Shown: positions 21,060-34,025 of the stretch, one piece after another
Layout: each line of letters starts with the position of its first letter
Numbering within the stretch: position 1 is the stretch's first letter
From: Microglena sp. YARC
Lineage: Eukaryota > Chlorophyta > Chlorophyceae > Chlamydomonadales > Chlamydomonadaceae
DNA: 64,000 nucleotides
Assembly (NCBI GenBank): GCA_022414725.1
Contig: CM039464.1
Coordinates: 7,348,113-7,412,112 of the forward strand
Direction of reading: 5' to 3'
Position numbers and translations under genes: made by a program
The notes under the pieces: generated by a model
The model's database searches: none
The model's input: the letters and a program-made list of their open reading frames with translations, nothing else
Told to the model about the DNA's origin: nothing

Positions 21060-21911
21060 GACGTCGTGGTCAAGGATGTTGTCATGGATCCAATTTTCGA
21101 AATCCATGCTAGCCACTGGCGGACCAGGTAAAGGTCCGTCGGACGGCAATAATTTCGTGAGCAATTTCGCTCTTTCATCGGCTGTGACATTAGACGCCGG
21201 CAAGTCCGCTCGTGATTCGCGGACGTTGACCATGGCGTGGTTAGCGCCAGCCTTTAAAAGCTTTGCCGCCTTGCGACCCGTAATGTCTGGGTCATCGGTT
21301 GACTTGCCCGATAGTGCCATGGTGAAGAAAGAATGAGCCGTTTCGTCCCGCTGCCTGTTAATAGGGGTTAAACAGCAGCCGTACCGTTTGAGCGACATTG
21401 TCATGCGATCGTAGTCGAGGACGGCCCTTTCGTCGCGCATCCAATCGGATCCGAGGATTGAATATAATCCTCCAGGAAGTTTGTCTACGACATGGACAAA
21501 CGCTTTGCCAACATATCGTTGTATGTGGATAGGGAGCGTGGCCGTTCCTCGGATTTTGATAATCCCGTCGTTAGCGCAAGTGAATCCGTCGCGTTCGTTT
21601 TCCCAAGGGTAGATGTGCAAACCGAGATCATCAGCCGTTTGCCTTTCCATAAGGCAAACTGTCGCGCCCGAATCTGCCAATGTGAGCAATTGCTTCGCGC
21701 CAGATCGGGCGTTGAAAAAGCATATCGGGGGCTGTCGCCGAGTTGACTTCGTATACCCGATTGGCTCGCGTAGTGAGCACGGGGGAAGTGTTCGTATTTC
21801 GTTGTGCGTGATTGCGACGGATGCACTTCGTTGACCGTTTGGCAGCGATTTGTTTTTCGCGAACTTTGGGATCCAATGTGTCCCGTTTGGGATCCAATGT
21901 GTCCCGACCAC
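21051..21911 (-). pseudogene. gypsy aspartic protease region
   Basis: LTLADSGATVCLME (about 21690-21650) is the retroviral-type protease active site, followed by LGLHIYPWENE, an IRGTATLPI strand and YSILGSDWMRD, the usual second half of gypsy protease (the ILG-x-DW/F motif). It cleaves Gag-Pol. The frame ends at a TAG that belongs to the inserted 7.4 kb element, so protease is severed from RT. The upstream part of this frame is out of phase with gag; the shift lies near 21720 and could be a mutation or a remnant of a natural frameshift. Confidence 0.8.
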
Positions 21912-22326
21912 CAGTGTTTTTTTCGACGGGTTTCAACCGGACTGGGGATGCGCTCCTCAGGTGCGGGGCCAAAGTATACTGCCTTGGTCGCGTCGTTGAT
22001 CGCGTGCCAATCCTTTTTGATTTGGACGGCTCGCTCGGAGTAGGGAGGGTCATACCATACTTGGATGGCGACCTTATTCGAAGGTGACCCTTTGGGGACG
22101 ATTGATACTCCTTAAATAACTCCATACCTTGGAGGAGACTGGAGACATGTTTATCGTTACTTGCATTTTTTGGGAGGATGAACATTCCGGATGTGTCGAA
22201 GGGTGCATCGTTTTTGCATTCCCAATAGTGTCCCAACACCGAAACGACGTTTTCCGGAATGGGGTGCGCGTATATGAACTCGTTTGCGATGGAGACTCGC
22301 ATGCTAAACTCTGTAGAGAACTTCAA
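21631..22326 (-). pseudogene. gypsy gag C-terminal region
   Basis: The frame leads directly into the protease segment with a one-base shift (NRVYEVNSATAPD just before the join). It is rich in basic and Pro residues (SPSKYGMTLPTPSEPSKSKR) and contains a duplicated DTLDPKR/DTLDPKV peptide from a ~21 bp tandem DNA repeat at about 21865-21906. No zinc knuckle is visible. Its position, strand and adjacency to protease support gag. Confidence 0.5.
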
Positions 22327-25300
22327 GAGACAAGGGGACGAAAAGGCATTAGTAGATAGATGCTACATCAATAGTTGGGGTTAAGCCCAAGTTAGAAAAT
22401 AGTTCCTCCTGAACTTGCAACAAGAGCTCAAGTGGCTCGACTACTAATACTTTATCGTCGCCAATTACACGATGCTTAGGCTCGTCAATACCATGACCGG
22501 CCCGATTCCTATTCCCAAATCGGCGATGGGCACCGGTTGAACGTCAAGGGCCCCCAGTCGGGGACATGTCGTCTCATTGAGGGCAGGGCCAGTTGGGCAA
22601 GTCTCGTGTGCGGCAGCGTCGGTCAGCATTCAGCGACTGCGCACAACGTTTTCATCCAGCGGAAACAGAAGAAGGCAAGCGAGCTCCGTTCTGCAGCCAG
22701 ATGGTTTGCCCGATGCCCTGGACCGAGTTTGTTCATGTGCATAGCATTCTGAGGGTCTTGACCAAAAAAAGTCGGGGGGTTTCGCGCGGCCCCGACGGGT
22801 GTGAACGCCCCGACCATCACCCAGTCCGTATCCTCCTCGACCACACACGGGCCCGCGCCCCGGCATAATAGAGCCTCTCCCGAGCGTGTGATCAGCACCT
22901 TGCAAAACTGAGGACCCTGCGACCTTGGCGATCCACCCAGCTTGCGCGGTGTGCGTTAGGTTGCGTCGCACTACTTACGTCCTCCACCTCCTCGGCCAGT
23001 GGCCGGGTTGCGACTACCGTTGGCCTCCAGTTTCGGGCTCTTGGCTGGGCGAGAGTTCATCTCCCCGCCGTCTGTCGGTGGTCTTTAGGCCCTGCGAAGA
23101 AGAAATGAATCCAGTGTCAGAAATCGGAGGGGGGGGCGGATTTGGTAAATTGGACGCGATTGAATGTGAGGTCCTTACCCGGGTATCTAGTTTCCGCGGC
23201 CTCTTGAACGGAGACTTCGACTTAGCGATATCCTCCTCTCTGTTGGCAATCGTGCTTGTCGTCTCAAGGACTTGCCACGAGCAGCGACGACCTTCCTCGG
23301 CCTCGTCCAATTGCAAGATAGCGGAACAAGTCCTCCATCCTCTCGAATAACGTGCCCGACTCGCGCCTAGAGTGTGCTCCGCGCGCGAGAGGTTCGTCGG
23401 AGAAACCTGTGCGAAAAGAAGTTTAACTTTTTTGCGCGATCGGTGAGATCAGGGACCTTTGCGAAATTCCGGACTTGATGGCGTGGTAAAATAAAACTCA
23501 TGCAAGGATCGAGCAATCTTGGCGCAAGCCACCTTCGTGTAGTCTGGTGAGAGCGACAGTGTGGATTCCGATAAAAAGTTCGGGCATGAGGAGCGATTCC
23601 GCCCATTTCCACACGATTCCCATGAAATCCAACCCGTCAACTCGTCGCTAGCCCCCACGCTTCGTCGAAAGTGATGCGGAGTTGGCCAGTGAATGCGCCG
23701 ACAGATGTGGAACAATTCGCGAACTATTCCTCGCGAACGGCCGGGATTGTCCCACTGGTATCCGCCTGGGCAAGACTGAGAGCTCGAGGATCCGTGACTA
23801 CATTGAAGATTCCATCGTTGCAACTTCGCTTTTAGAACACTTGTCCGACAGTTTGTGGTCAATGAGACGCAATTCCTTTCTCATCTCAGTAATACGCGTT
23901 TGCGGAACCCATGGTGCGACAGCGTGATGAAGGGGCGGCGATCAGCGTGAGGAGGGCGCGGGATCAGCGTGAGCGAGGGGTAAACGAACGCAACCGGGTT
24001 GGAGCGAACCGGAGTGGAAGCCAACATGGTGGGCATCTGGAGTCATTGGCGTGTTGCTGCGCGAGCCTGTCACGTCGGCGAAGGTATTATGGTGTCCGCA
24101 GGCAATTTTGCTGTGCGCTTTGCACGAGGTTCAGACAGGAGCCGGGGGTTGGAGGCTTTCTTCGGAGGCATCGCAGCCACCTACGCTGGGGCTCGGGCTG
24201 AGCATCTGCCCGAGGAGCGCGATCAACTCCATGCGGATCGGTTTGACTGGCGGCGCCTGTCGGCCATGATGAACCTGGGCGATCGGAGATGTCTTCGTCG
24301 ACGAGAAGTAGTCGGAGACCGAAACAGGTCATCGGGGTACAGGAGCCCCGGGTGCGACTGGGGTCAGTAGGGAAGGGTGCGAGAATAGCGCCCGCCCGAG
24401 GGGATCGAACCGCGTTGCATTTTGCCTGTGAGAGAACCCGAGGGTGCATGGTAGACGTTGGGGATCTGGAACGGTTCTGGATTGAACTTCGGGCGACCTG
24501 AGCGACAGCTATTTTATTAAAAACAACCCCGAATCAACAACAACCCGCAGGCCTGCCGTGTCAGGGAGTAGAGCGAGGCAACCTCTCGTTCAAGACTGTC
24601 GTCATTGGCAGGGGCCGCGGGTAGTGGGGCCTGCAGCTTAGGACCCTTGAGCGAGGGCGGGGAGCATCCCTGGTGTAGATTTCCCGATGGATTTGCTCGC
24701 AGGCGATCTCGAGCATCCAGTTGGGCTTTCTTGCGCACCTGTTGGGTTAGCCTTGTAAGACGGGTGAGAATGATCGCGAAGATCGTCATCACTTGCTGCG
24801 CTCCTCGCAAGTCCTCGTCGTCGGGGGACGAGAGGAGCTCGTCAGCCGGTACTCGAGTCAAATGAGCTTGCCATACTTAGCATCGGCGAAGGGGGAGGTG
24901 CGATAGGGATGCATCCTCCGAGTGGTAGAAAAGTAAGCCCTGTATTGCAGTCTTCGCCGCCGTTGTGACGCGATACGATGGCGGGGCCGGAGCGGGGATG
25001 CGCGTGCGCCGGCGGGCTCGCATCAGAGCAAGCTTGCGAGCCAAAAACATGGCTCCCTCGACAACGTGAGGTCCCGCGTACGGTGGGTCGTCCTGACGGA
25101 CGGCTTTGAGGCAACGCATGCTTCTCACCGCGGACCGACAGTCCGCATTCCCATTCCCAGTATCCCTGTCAGCGGAGAGCCGTCGCTCGGTGGAACCGCA
25201 GGGCAGATCCCCGGTTCTCAGTGTCCATGCTGGCTCGCCACGAGTCTCATTGCGAGGAAAGTAGCTGCAGCATGCGCCAGCGACGATGCCAGGAGCATTA

Positions 25301-25836
25301 TCCGCGCCATGTCGCTAAAGGCAGGGGCAACCACATCGACTGGGCGCTTGCTTCAAAGTCACCGGATGTTCCCTCGGGTGAGTCACTCGAGCGAGCCACT
25401 GACACTCACCAGTCAGAGCGGGCGTTTCTCTGCTACGCAGGGGGGCGTTCTGCCTGCCATGGAGGGGACTGGAACACGTGGGAGTTAGGCAAGTGCCGTT
25501 GGTTGTCTTGGAAAAACACTCAGTGTTAGTGATTGAGAACAATCATCCGATGAAGGCCCAGGTAAACAGACGACTCACAGAGAAGGGGCTATGTAAAGTC
25601 CTCAATTATGCGCATAATGGATTGCAATACTTTTGAAAGGCAGGTGTGTCCGAAACGATGTGACCTATCGGTGGCGTAAGACACTGCTCATCACCTGTCT
25701 GACCCGCGTGTCCAGTCTCTCTCCACGAGGCGTCCGAGGGCGGTCGGTGAACGCAGCGAACCCCGCAGTAGCGGTCTTTGGGGAGTCCGTCCAAAGCCCA
25801 TGCGATCGCACAACGATACTATTGAAGTAAAACCGG
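22327..25836 (-). pseudogene. GC-rich probable gypsy gag remains, heavily frameshifted
   Basis: Several minus-strand frames relay each other (for example 25128-24877 with GAMFLARKLALMRARRR, 24861-24517 with TRLTRLTQQVRKKAQLDAR, and a charged run near 23890-23810 with EMRKELRLIDHKLSDK). Composition is GC-rich like the gypsy parts on either side. The predicted pieces are helical and charged, as gag often is, but none has a diagnostic motif. About 3.5 kb is long for gag alone, so an unrecognised insertion is possible. Confidence 0.35.
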
Positions 25837-26189
25837 AAAAACAGCATTTTACGAACTGATAATTCTCGGACAGGTTTCGTAAGTGAAAAATCTATACAGA
25901 ACCCCCTCGTAATACTGGCATCTGAGGCACGGAATTACTTAAAGTCTTTGTCAGGTATCATCTTTCCAAAGCAATTTTACGAAGCCCAATTAGCAAAAAA
26001 GTTGACAGAGGGGGTTGGTCTAGAAAGTATAGTATGCGAGAAATCCCATATAAGCCCTGTTACGAAGAGCGATTTGCTAAATCAAATGCATCAATTCTAC
26101 GAACTGGATTCATCCCCAGCTGCAAGCATTTTTACGAGGGCCATTATGTGCCCAAATTACGAACTGGATTCATCGTCATTCATAATTGT

Positions 26190-29100
26190 ACGGAATTCTC
26201 CCCAACACGGAGAAATTCGATGGGAAAGTTCTCAGCTTCACTCGGAGAAAACGGGAAATAGATACCCTATGTACCGACAACCCCATTAAATTAACCAAAT
26301 GTCAAAAACTCACTGAAACTCACGTTGAATCCATGAACTGGTTGACCATCAAAACCAAACTCCCGAGCCTCACTAACTCAAATGCCACGACACTGAGCTC
26401 ACTGGCTACTCACCTGGACTTCAGCTAGCTCGGTAATATGACTTGATTCTTGTACCACTGACTTGTCTGGCCTCACTGACGCGCTGACGACTGATTGGAC
26501 TTATCCCTGACTCATTGAGACGTCAGTCTGACTCTTTTAACCCTAATAACCTCACTCACTCACAACTTCGTACCCAACTGAAATTCGAACCCTAAATTTC
26601 ACTGGGTAGCACCTAGCTGGTCACACCTGACCTCTGAGCTACAAGAAAGTAAGATATGATTCTGAAAAACGATTGACCGTACCCTCACTGACTACATTGC
26701 TCACTGACATCATCCCTGAGCTGAATTTTACTTTCAAACCCTGAGTGCTCTGCGAGACTACGAGCTAAAGACATTCAATGACAGCCTGACTTGACTGGGA
26801 ATTGAGACCCGGTCACGTCGCAACTCTCTACTCCACTTACTGATATTAACTAAAACCGATCTCACCTGACTACTCTCCGCACCTCATACGCTGAAGACAT
26901 CACACTATAAATGAATACTGCTCGAACCTCTAACCTGCACTCTCACTCAGCATAGAGATCAGTTAGGTCACACTCGTAATACCGTCACTGTTCCAAACTC
27001 CACTGACTCGGAAATAACTCATCAGACTCTACAGAAATCATAGCCCCTTCACTGTACGTGATGTCAGCTGGCACACTGACTCCTCACAGCCAGTGTGGAC
27101 CTTCCGTGGACGTTATGTACCCCGTATTGGGTGGACTGACCAGCTGCATTGAAGTCCTCTAATCCTGCAAGTTATATTTTAATTAACAATTTTATTTGTG
27201 TAATGTAAGATGGCGTTGGCACATTGTGTCTGAGATTCTTATATTTAAATTCGAGGGATGTCTTAATAGGTTCGAGTCTTTCAAATTTACTTAGTTCATT
27301 CCTCGGTGTCAACCAGTGAGAGATTTGGCACTCGCATGTCACACACAATACACGCCTATAGTGTTTGTCAGTTTCGAGTAGAGAATTTAGATTACACATT
27401 CAAAATTTGATGTAATTGACTCTTCCTATGTTGAAAAACGATGAGGGCACTGTATAGCAAATGCTTTTGTCTGGCTACCCAATAAAGTGAGAGCAACAGC
27501 CAGCACATGTTCCTTAAATGGTTCTTCCTGAACTAGGTGCTGACTGTTAGCCGAATCTTTAAAGTCTCACTCCAGTGCTGAACGTCAATCATGCCCAAAT
27601 GCTTACTTGAAAATAATAGAATTGAGCTATTAAATTTAATTAAAAATTTTAGATATCGAAGAAAAAAGAGACCAATCAAGGCGTCTGTAAGTTTGAATTT
27701 TAAAAGTGAAAAATTTCACAAACATGTTCTCACGCAATTGGCACCAGCTCCAGACGTGAAACCCACGTCCCGTACTACTCGACGGCCGTTATTGACAAGC
27801 ACGTCAGATTCGGAACGCTAGGCGTGCTGTCTACCTCCATCGAGGCGGGCCACCGCGCCTTGACCACGACAATAGCCCGGCCGCACCGCCGCCTATTTCT
27901 AACGCAAAGCCAATTGCACCAACCGCACATGTCGCAACGGGCCCTTCTTCCCTGGCAGATGAAGACAGGGCGACCCGACACACCACAGCACACGGACCAC
28001 TGGTCCGGTGGAAGGGTCGCGTGGGACTTATATACTATTACATTACTATTACATGGTGTTAGAGAGGTCTACTTGACACCGCGGAGGTGTATTGGAGACT
28101 CTGTGCTTTTAAACAAAAAGAAGCAGAGCAGCCCACAAAGCACAAAGAAAAACCTATAATACAATCTAGGGAGCTTGATCAGTCCTCGAGAGACAAAAAC
28201 AAAACATACTCTAACAACTACACGTTTGGTTGTAGCAGTAGGTGACTTTGAGAGAACCCCTTAAGAGCCGGACCCGAGATACTCAACCATCACATTACCA
28301 GTGCACGGAGCATACGCTAGAAGCTAACAACTGGAAGTCACAAGAAGCACAAAAAAGGGATGATAATTCATAGAGGAGTGCCAGGCTAGAGACAGTCCAG
28401 GGCTCTTGTATATGCTCTTCTACAGAGTAGATAAGATAGTCGCGCTAGTCTAGCTACATAAAGATCTCTGAGAGACCATTTCCATCATAAAGGTTCTACA
28501 AGCGATATGTGAATCGCAGCGAATTCCACATCCATACCTTTAAAGTCGGTATTCCGCCTGCGGAACATGCCTATAAATATACGCTGTAAGACGCTTCTGG
28601 TAGAAACGGGCGCGAACATAAACAGATCACCTTTGTATAAATAAGGGCAGCTCACCCGGCCCCAATGTTATTATGCATTTCATGACCACTACAGCGATTT
28701 TGAAATCCCACACATTTGAACAGGAGTCGTATTACTTCCCATGTCGAGCGAGCGAGGCATGTGGTGCTCGTGAGACCCCACCCTGGATCATCTTCTGTGT
28801 GTCAGCCAATGGATGAACCCATTTCTCAAATGTGCCTGAGTAGCGAACGAATGCTGATCCTTGCTTACTGTACAGCGCACGATTCGTGATAATGGAAATT
28901 GCCAAGCCATTCTCAATCATCTACTGTTGGCGTTGGCGAACCGAAATTTTTGGGTATCGGACCGGCGTTTAAGAAAGCCAAAGACCCTTCCTACATCAGG
29001 ATGTTCCTCTATATCGCATTGTATCGGACTAACCTTCCATGACTTCAAAAACTTGACATACAATACCTTCGACATCGACAGCCTCCCAAATTCGACCACA

Positions 29101-29241
29101 ATCAGCACAGAGACTCAAAATGTTGAGTTTTTGGACTGTGTATCTCACGCTGTGTGCGAGGAAGCACACCAAACCAAGTCATAACTTGAACCAGCAGTGT
29201 TCGGAGTCAATAAAAGACTCTCCCTCAAGCTTTCTAAATGA
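26190..29241. repeat. Left copy of a ~4 kb-spaced diverged duplication
   Basis: Order and content match 30258-32460: GGAATTCTCCCC near the start, a TGACTCAC zone, a GACCAATCA block (27671 and 31265), GAGACTCTGTG (28097 and 31550), GATGATAA (28359 and 31746), CCACACATTTGAACAG (28709 and 32008), and CTTCGACATCGACAGCCT (29068, with one base fewer at 32308). The small minus-strand frames here are not convincing genes. Confidence 0.75.
26290..27110. repeat. Degenerate TGACTCAC-type low-complexity sequence, copy 1
   Basis: CACTGACT/ACTCACTGA words dominate but are strongly diverged. The same type recurs at 30360-30890 and, much purer, at 33005-33640. Confidence 0.7.
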
Positions 29242-30241
29242 NNNNNNNNNNNNNNNNNNNNNNNNNNNNNNNNNNNNNNNNNNNNNNNNNNNNNNNNNNN
29301 NNNNNNNNNNNNNNNNNNNNNNNNNNNNNNNNNNNNNNNNNNNNNNNNNNNNNNNNNNNNNNNNNNNNNNNNNNNNNNNNNNNNNNNNNNNNNNNNNNNN
29401 NNNNNNNNNNNNNNNNNNNNNNNNNNNNNNNNNNNNNNNNNNNNNNNNNNNNNNNNNNNNNNNNNNNNNNNNNNNNNNNNNNNNNNNNNNNNNNNNNNNN
29501 NNNNNNNNNNNNNNNNNNNNNNNNNNNNNNNNNNNNNNNNNNNNNNNNNNNNNNNNNNNNNNNNNNNNNNNNNNNNNNNNNNNNNNNNNNNNNNNNNNNN
29601 NNNNNNNNNNNNNNNNNNNNNNNNNNNNNNNNNNNNNNNNNNNNNNNNNNNNNNNNNNNNNNNNNNNNNNNNNNNNNNNNNNNNNNNNNNNNNNNNNNNN
29701 NNNNNNNNNNNNNNNNNNNNNNNNNNNNNNNNNNNNNNNNNNNNNNNNNNNNNNNNNNNNNNNNNNNNNNNNNNNNNNNNNNNNNNNNNNNNNNNNNNNN
29801 NNNNNNNNNNNNNNNNNNNNNNNNNNNNNNNNNNNNNNNNNNNNNNNNNNNNNNNNNNNNNNNNNNNNNNNNNNNNNNNNNNNNNNNNNNNNNNNNNNNN
29901 NNNNNNNNNNNNNNNNNNNNNNNNNNNNNNNNNNNNNNNNNNNNNNNNNNNNNNNNNNNNNNNNNNNNNNNNNNNNNNNNNNNNNNNNNNNNNNNNNNNN
30001 NNNNNNNNNNNNNNNNNNNNNNNNNNNNNNNNNNNNNNNNNNNNNNNNNNNNNNNNNNNNNNNNNNNNNNNNNNNNNNNNNNNNNNNNNNNNNNNNNNNN
30101 NNNNNNNNNNNNNNNNNNNNNNNNNNNNNNNNNNNNNNNNNNNNNNNNNNNNNNNNNNNNNNNNNNNNNNNNNNNNNNNNNNNNNNNNNNNNNNNNNNNN
30201 NNNNNNNNNNNNNNNNNNNNNNNNNNNNNNNNNNNNNNNNN
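29242..30241. other. Assembly gap of exactly 1000 N
   Basis: Bases 29242-30241 are all N. The round length suggests a placeholder gap, so the true distance is unknown. Open frames through it are artefacts. Confidence 0.99.
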
Positions 30242-30257
30242 GGAGAGAGATAACTGG

Positions 30258-32460
30258 ATTCATCTCAATTGGTCGAATTCTCCCCAAATCCACGGAGAAT
30301 TCGGAATTTTAGCTTCGGAAAACTAGTACTTCCTGTACGCCGAAACCATTAATTCAAAGTCAAAGACTCATGACTCACTGGAAGTCCTAGCTGGTTGACT
30401 CACGATTACTAAGCTCATATGACTCCTGTATGGTCACTGGTCACTAGATCCGTGAATGATTGACTATATAGTCTCACTGACTCTCTGGCTCACTGGCTCA
30501 CTGGGACTGATTGACTTACTGACTCATACTCACTGACTCTAATAACTCACTGAATCACTGACCCACTGAATCACTAACTTACTGGCTACTGGCTCACAGG
30601 GCCTGACTCTCTGACTCAATGATCACTGTCACTTGCCATGAATCATGATGATTGACGTGCACTGACTCGTCTAACTCACTAACTCATCTGACTGATTGAC
30701 ACTCACTGACTCTCTACGTACTTACTGATTTACTAACCGACTCACTGCTCACTGACTCACATGACTTCACTAAATGACTCAATTCGGGACTAACTGACAC
30801 TCTGCTCAGCTGATCAGTTTAGTCATGACTCACTGGACTACTGACATCACTACGATCACAGACTCAGAGATCATAGACTCACTGAATCATGGAATGGATT
30901 AGGGCGCTGGTGGGCGTCCGATGAATGGAATTGATCCTCATTAAGTTTAATTTTAATTATGTTTTGTATCGTATTGAATGTTGTTTTATTTTAATTCGAT
31001 TTTATTCATTTCATTTTAATTTTATTACAGTGATTTGGATGTCATTCAATGCTTTATTTTTTGTCAGTTCGAATAGGTTAAATTTAATTAAATTTGAATG
31101 TATTGATTTCATTGAATGCGATGGATGTTGCAGCTTTGTTGGCTAAAAAGTGACGAAAATTCTATTTTTGAAGGGTTGTGTTGGATTTAAGCAGTGCTGA
31201 ACAGTTCATTGCATGCTTACTTGTGATGGCTTTATTTTTTTAAGAATTTGGATACAGAATAATGAGACCAATCAGGAGTCTGGTTGATTTTAGGATTTAC
31301 AAGGTATCTCACGTTTGGGGCCCAGCCAGACGTGAACGGTACGTCAGTCTACTGAACGGTTTTTTGGTAGCGGCAGGTGGCGTGGCTTCTACATCGGTGG
31401 GCCCCGCCTGCCCGCTGCCCCGCCCCCGAACGCAACGCACACGCAGTCACGGCGTCAGATTCTCACCACGGCTGGGGTGGGGTCGTGAGGCTTATTTAAT
31501 TAATTACATTACATGTTAAAGTCTACTATGACAACCGGAGGGTGTCATGAGACTCTGTGTTTAAAACAAAAAGAAAAAGCACCGCACAAAGCAAAAACAT
31601 TACATCAGGGGTGTGTCGAGGACAAACAACCCAACCCAAACCGTTTTGGTGGCGTAGGTATTAAACCCCTTAGAGCCGGACCAGTCCAACCACTTACAGT
31701 GGCGGAGGTAAGAAGCTAACAATGAGAAGTCAAAGAAGAAAAAGGGATGATAAATTATAGGTGCGACTAAGCAGTCAGGGCTTCCTGTCTTGCTCTTCTA
31801 AGTAGAAAGATAGTCGGCTAGGTGTCAAAAAGACTTAGTGCATTTTCATTATAAAGGTTTCTGAATGTGGAATCGCAGAATTCCCACATTCATACGGTTA
31901 GTCGGTATACTCCTGGACATGCTATAATATTGTAAACAGCTTCTGGTAGCGGAGGCGATATCATTATAAAAGGGCACTCAAATATGCATTATCTCAGGTT
32001 TTTGGAACCCACACATTTGAACAGTGTCTCATTGAGGGATGTGTGCCTCTATCCACCACCCTCATTCTTTCTGTGTTCAGCCAATGGGAAACCATTCTAA
32101 ACTGTGCTATGGAACGAATCTGATCCTGCTTATGTAAGGCGGATGTAAAGGGAATCAGCCATTCTCATCATTACATTTATGTTGGCTGGCGAACCATTTT
32201 TGGTATCGGAGGCGTTTAAAGCCAACCCTTTCTCTCATCAGGGATGTCTCTAACTGCATTGTGTCACTTGGGTAGCTTAAACCTCCATGACTCAAAAACT
32301 TCAGACTAATACCATTCGACATCGACAGCCTCCAAATGTTGATGTTTTTACTGGATACTAGCTTGTGGAGAGCACAACGCAAGTCATGAAACCCAGCCAG
32401 TGTTGGAGTCAAAGATCCTCAGAGCCATTCTAATGAGATCCTCAAGGTTCTTTATGAATG
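30258..32460. repeat. Right copy of the diverged duplication
   Basis: Same block order as 26190-29241 but shorter, with very many small deletions throughout. It starts 17 bases after the gap. True ancient duplication or a poorly resolved second haplotype placed after the gap are both possible. Confidence 0.7.
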
Positions 32461-33000
32461 GTCTTGTTCAGAAGCGCAAAGCTTGTTTAAGCCAAGCAAG
32501 AAACACGGGGTTCTTACCAGCTCTTCATGATAATAATTGATGTAGTAGATTGGCAAACACCCAACATTTGTTTAAGTATACCTCTATGCCATTTTCACAA
32601 GATGGTCATTTGAGATAAGCGTGTTGCTCAGAATAGAAGGAGCCACACCTCACAGCCAAAATTCAGGATAGGTTGTACAAGAGAATCAAACAGGTGGGTG
32701 AGAATATCAATATTGTATATCTCCATAGTATGGCATCGCTACGGAGCATGTGGTGTGCCTTTTGGGCCTTAGTGAGCATCCTAGAAAAAGCAGCTTTTGC
32801 ACGATTGCTTGAGTCACCATCCACAAAGAGGGATCCCAAGTAGATAAAAGATAACTTTGTAGAAAGTTGTGCTCCATCATAGACAAATTTGTAATCAGGA
32901 TCCATGCGGGCTCATCACAGAATTGCTTGTTGAAAACGACAATCTCAGTTTTTCTTTATATTCACAGCATCTTAGTAGCCTCGAGAAATCTATGATATAT
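32400..33000 (-). pseudogene. LINE (non-LTR) reverse transcriptase C-terminal fragment
   Basis: Minus-strand pieces show the usual end of LINE RT: KTEIVVFNKQF, then in another frame FIYLGSLFVDGD and SRMLTKAQKAHHML, followed by HLFDSLVQPILNFGCEVW. These match the conserved YLG, K-A-x-A and LFD-x-LV-P-x-L-x-x-GCE-W pattern seen after the RT thumb in non-LTR elements. Frameshifts near 32905 and 32690 make it a relic. The endonuclease and catalytic RT parts are absent. Confidence 0.7.
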
Positions 33001-33004
33001 TTTT

Positions 33005-33640
33005 TATTATAGGAACTGACTCACAGAATAACTGAATCACTGAATCAATTTCTCACTGACTGATTGACTGATTAAATGATTGACTCACTGCCTCACTGAC
33101 TGATTGACTCACTAACTCACTGACTCACTGACGCAATGACACATTGACACACTGAACCACTGATTCACTGACTCACCGACTCACTAACTTACAGACTCAC
33201 TAGATCACTGATTAATTGAGTCACTCACTCACTGACTCACTGAATCATTGTCTCACTGACTCACTGACTCATTGTCTCGCTGACTCACTGATTGATTGAC
33301 TCACTGACTCACTGACTCACTAACTGATTGACGCACTGACTCATTGACTCACTGACTCAATAACTCAATGGCACACTAACACACTGAATCACTGACTCAT
33401 TGACTCACTGACTCACTAACTCACAGACTCACAGACTCACTGGCTCACTGAATAATTGAAGCACTGTCTCACAGACTCACTGACTGATTGTCTCACAGAC
33501 TCACTGACTGATTGTCTCACGGACTCACTGATGATTGATTGACTCACTAACGCATTGAGTCACTGACTCAATGACTGAATGGCACACTAACACACTGAGT
33601 CACTGACTCACTAACTCGCTGACTTGCTGACTGCCCCTCC
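33005..33640. repeat. TGACTCAC-type simple repeat array
   Basis: About 640 bp of TGACTCAC, TGATTGAC and TGACACAC octamer-like units. Confidence 0.9.
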
Positions 33641-33839
33641 ACACTACAGCTCTACATACACTACAGCTAACTCCAGTCAAGCGAAGAAGCACATCCCCTA
33701 ATCTCCGGTAACCAGCCCTAATAGATAACTGCCCTCTTGTTATCTTTTTTTAGATAGCTATGCCTCTCTTTATTGTAACTAACCGAACCCCCAAGCCCAT
33801 CTTCCTACCCATCTCTCTCCGCCTACTGCACAATCACAA

Positions 33840-34025
33840 TCATGGAAAGAGTTCAACACGGTCGGCCGACAGGATTGGCGTGGGTTACACCCCTGCTGGG
33901 CAGGCACAAGGACATAATCTTGGGTTATGACTTCCCAAGGCCTCAATGGTTTGATCCCAGACTGTGCATGTGGTTAAATAATAATTATTCTGGGCTATGG
34001 CCAAGAGGAAAAGAGAAGAGAATTT
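33840..34025 (+). repeat. Isolated monomer of the ~185 bp satellite
   Basis: GTCGGCCGACAGGATTGGCG, GGTTACACCC, ATCTTGGGTTATGACTTCCC and GGCCAAGAGGAAAAGAG follow the order of the satellite unit at 7750-9307, but more diverged. Closest to the inverted monomer at 7620-7740. Confidence 0.65.

Noticed and set aside
24385..24425. B-box-like GGTTCGATCCC on the minus strand (tRNA candidate)
   Set aside because: No acceptor stem, A box or anticodon arm around it; lies in probable gypsy gag. Chance match.
29120..30326. Three 360-380 codon frames
   Set aside because: They consist of the 1000 N gap; there is no sequence to translate.
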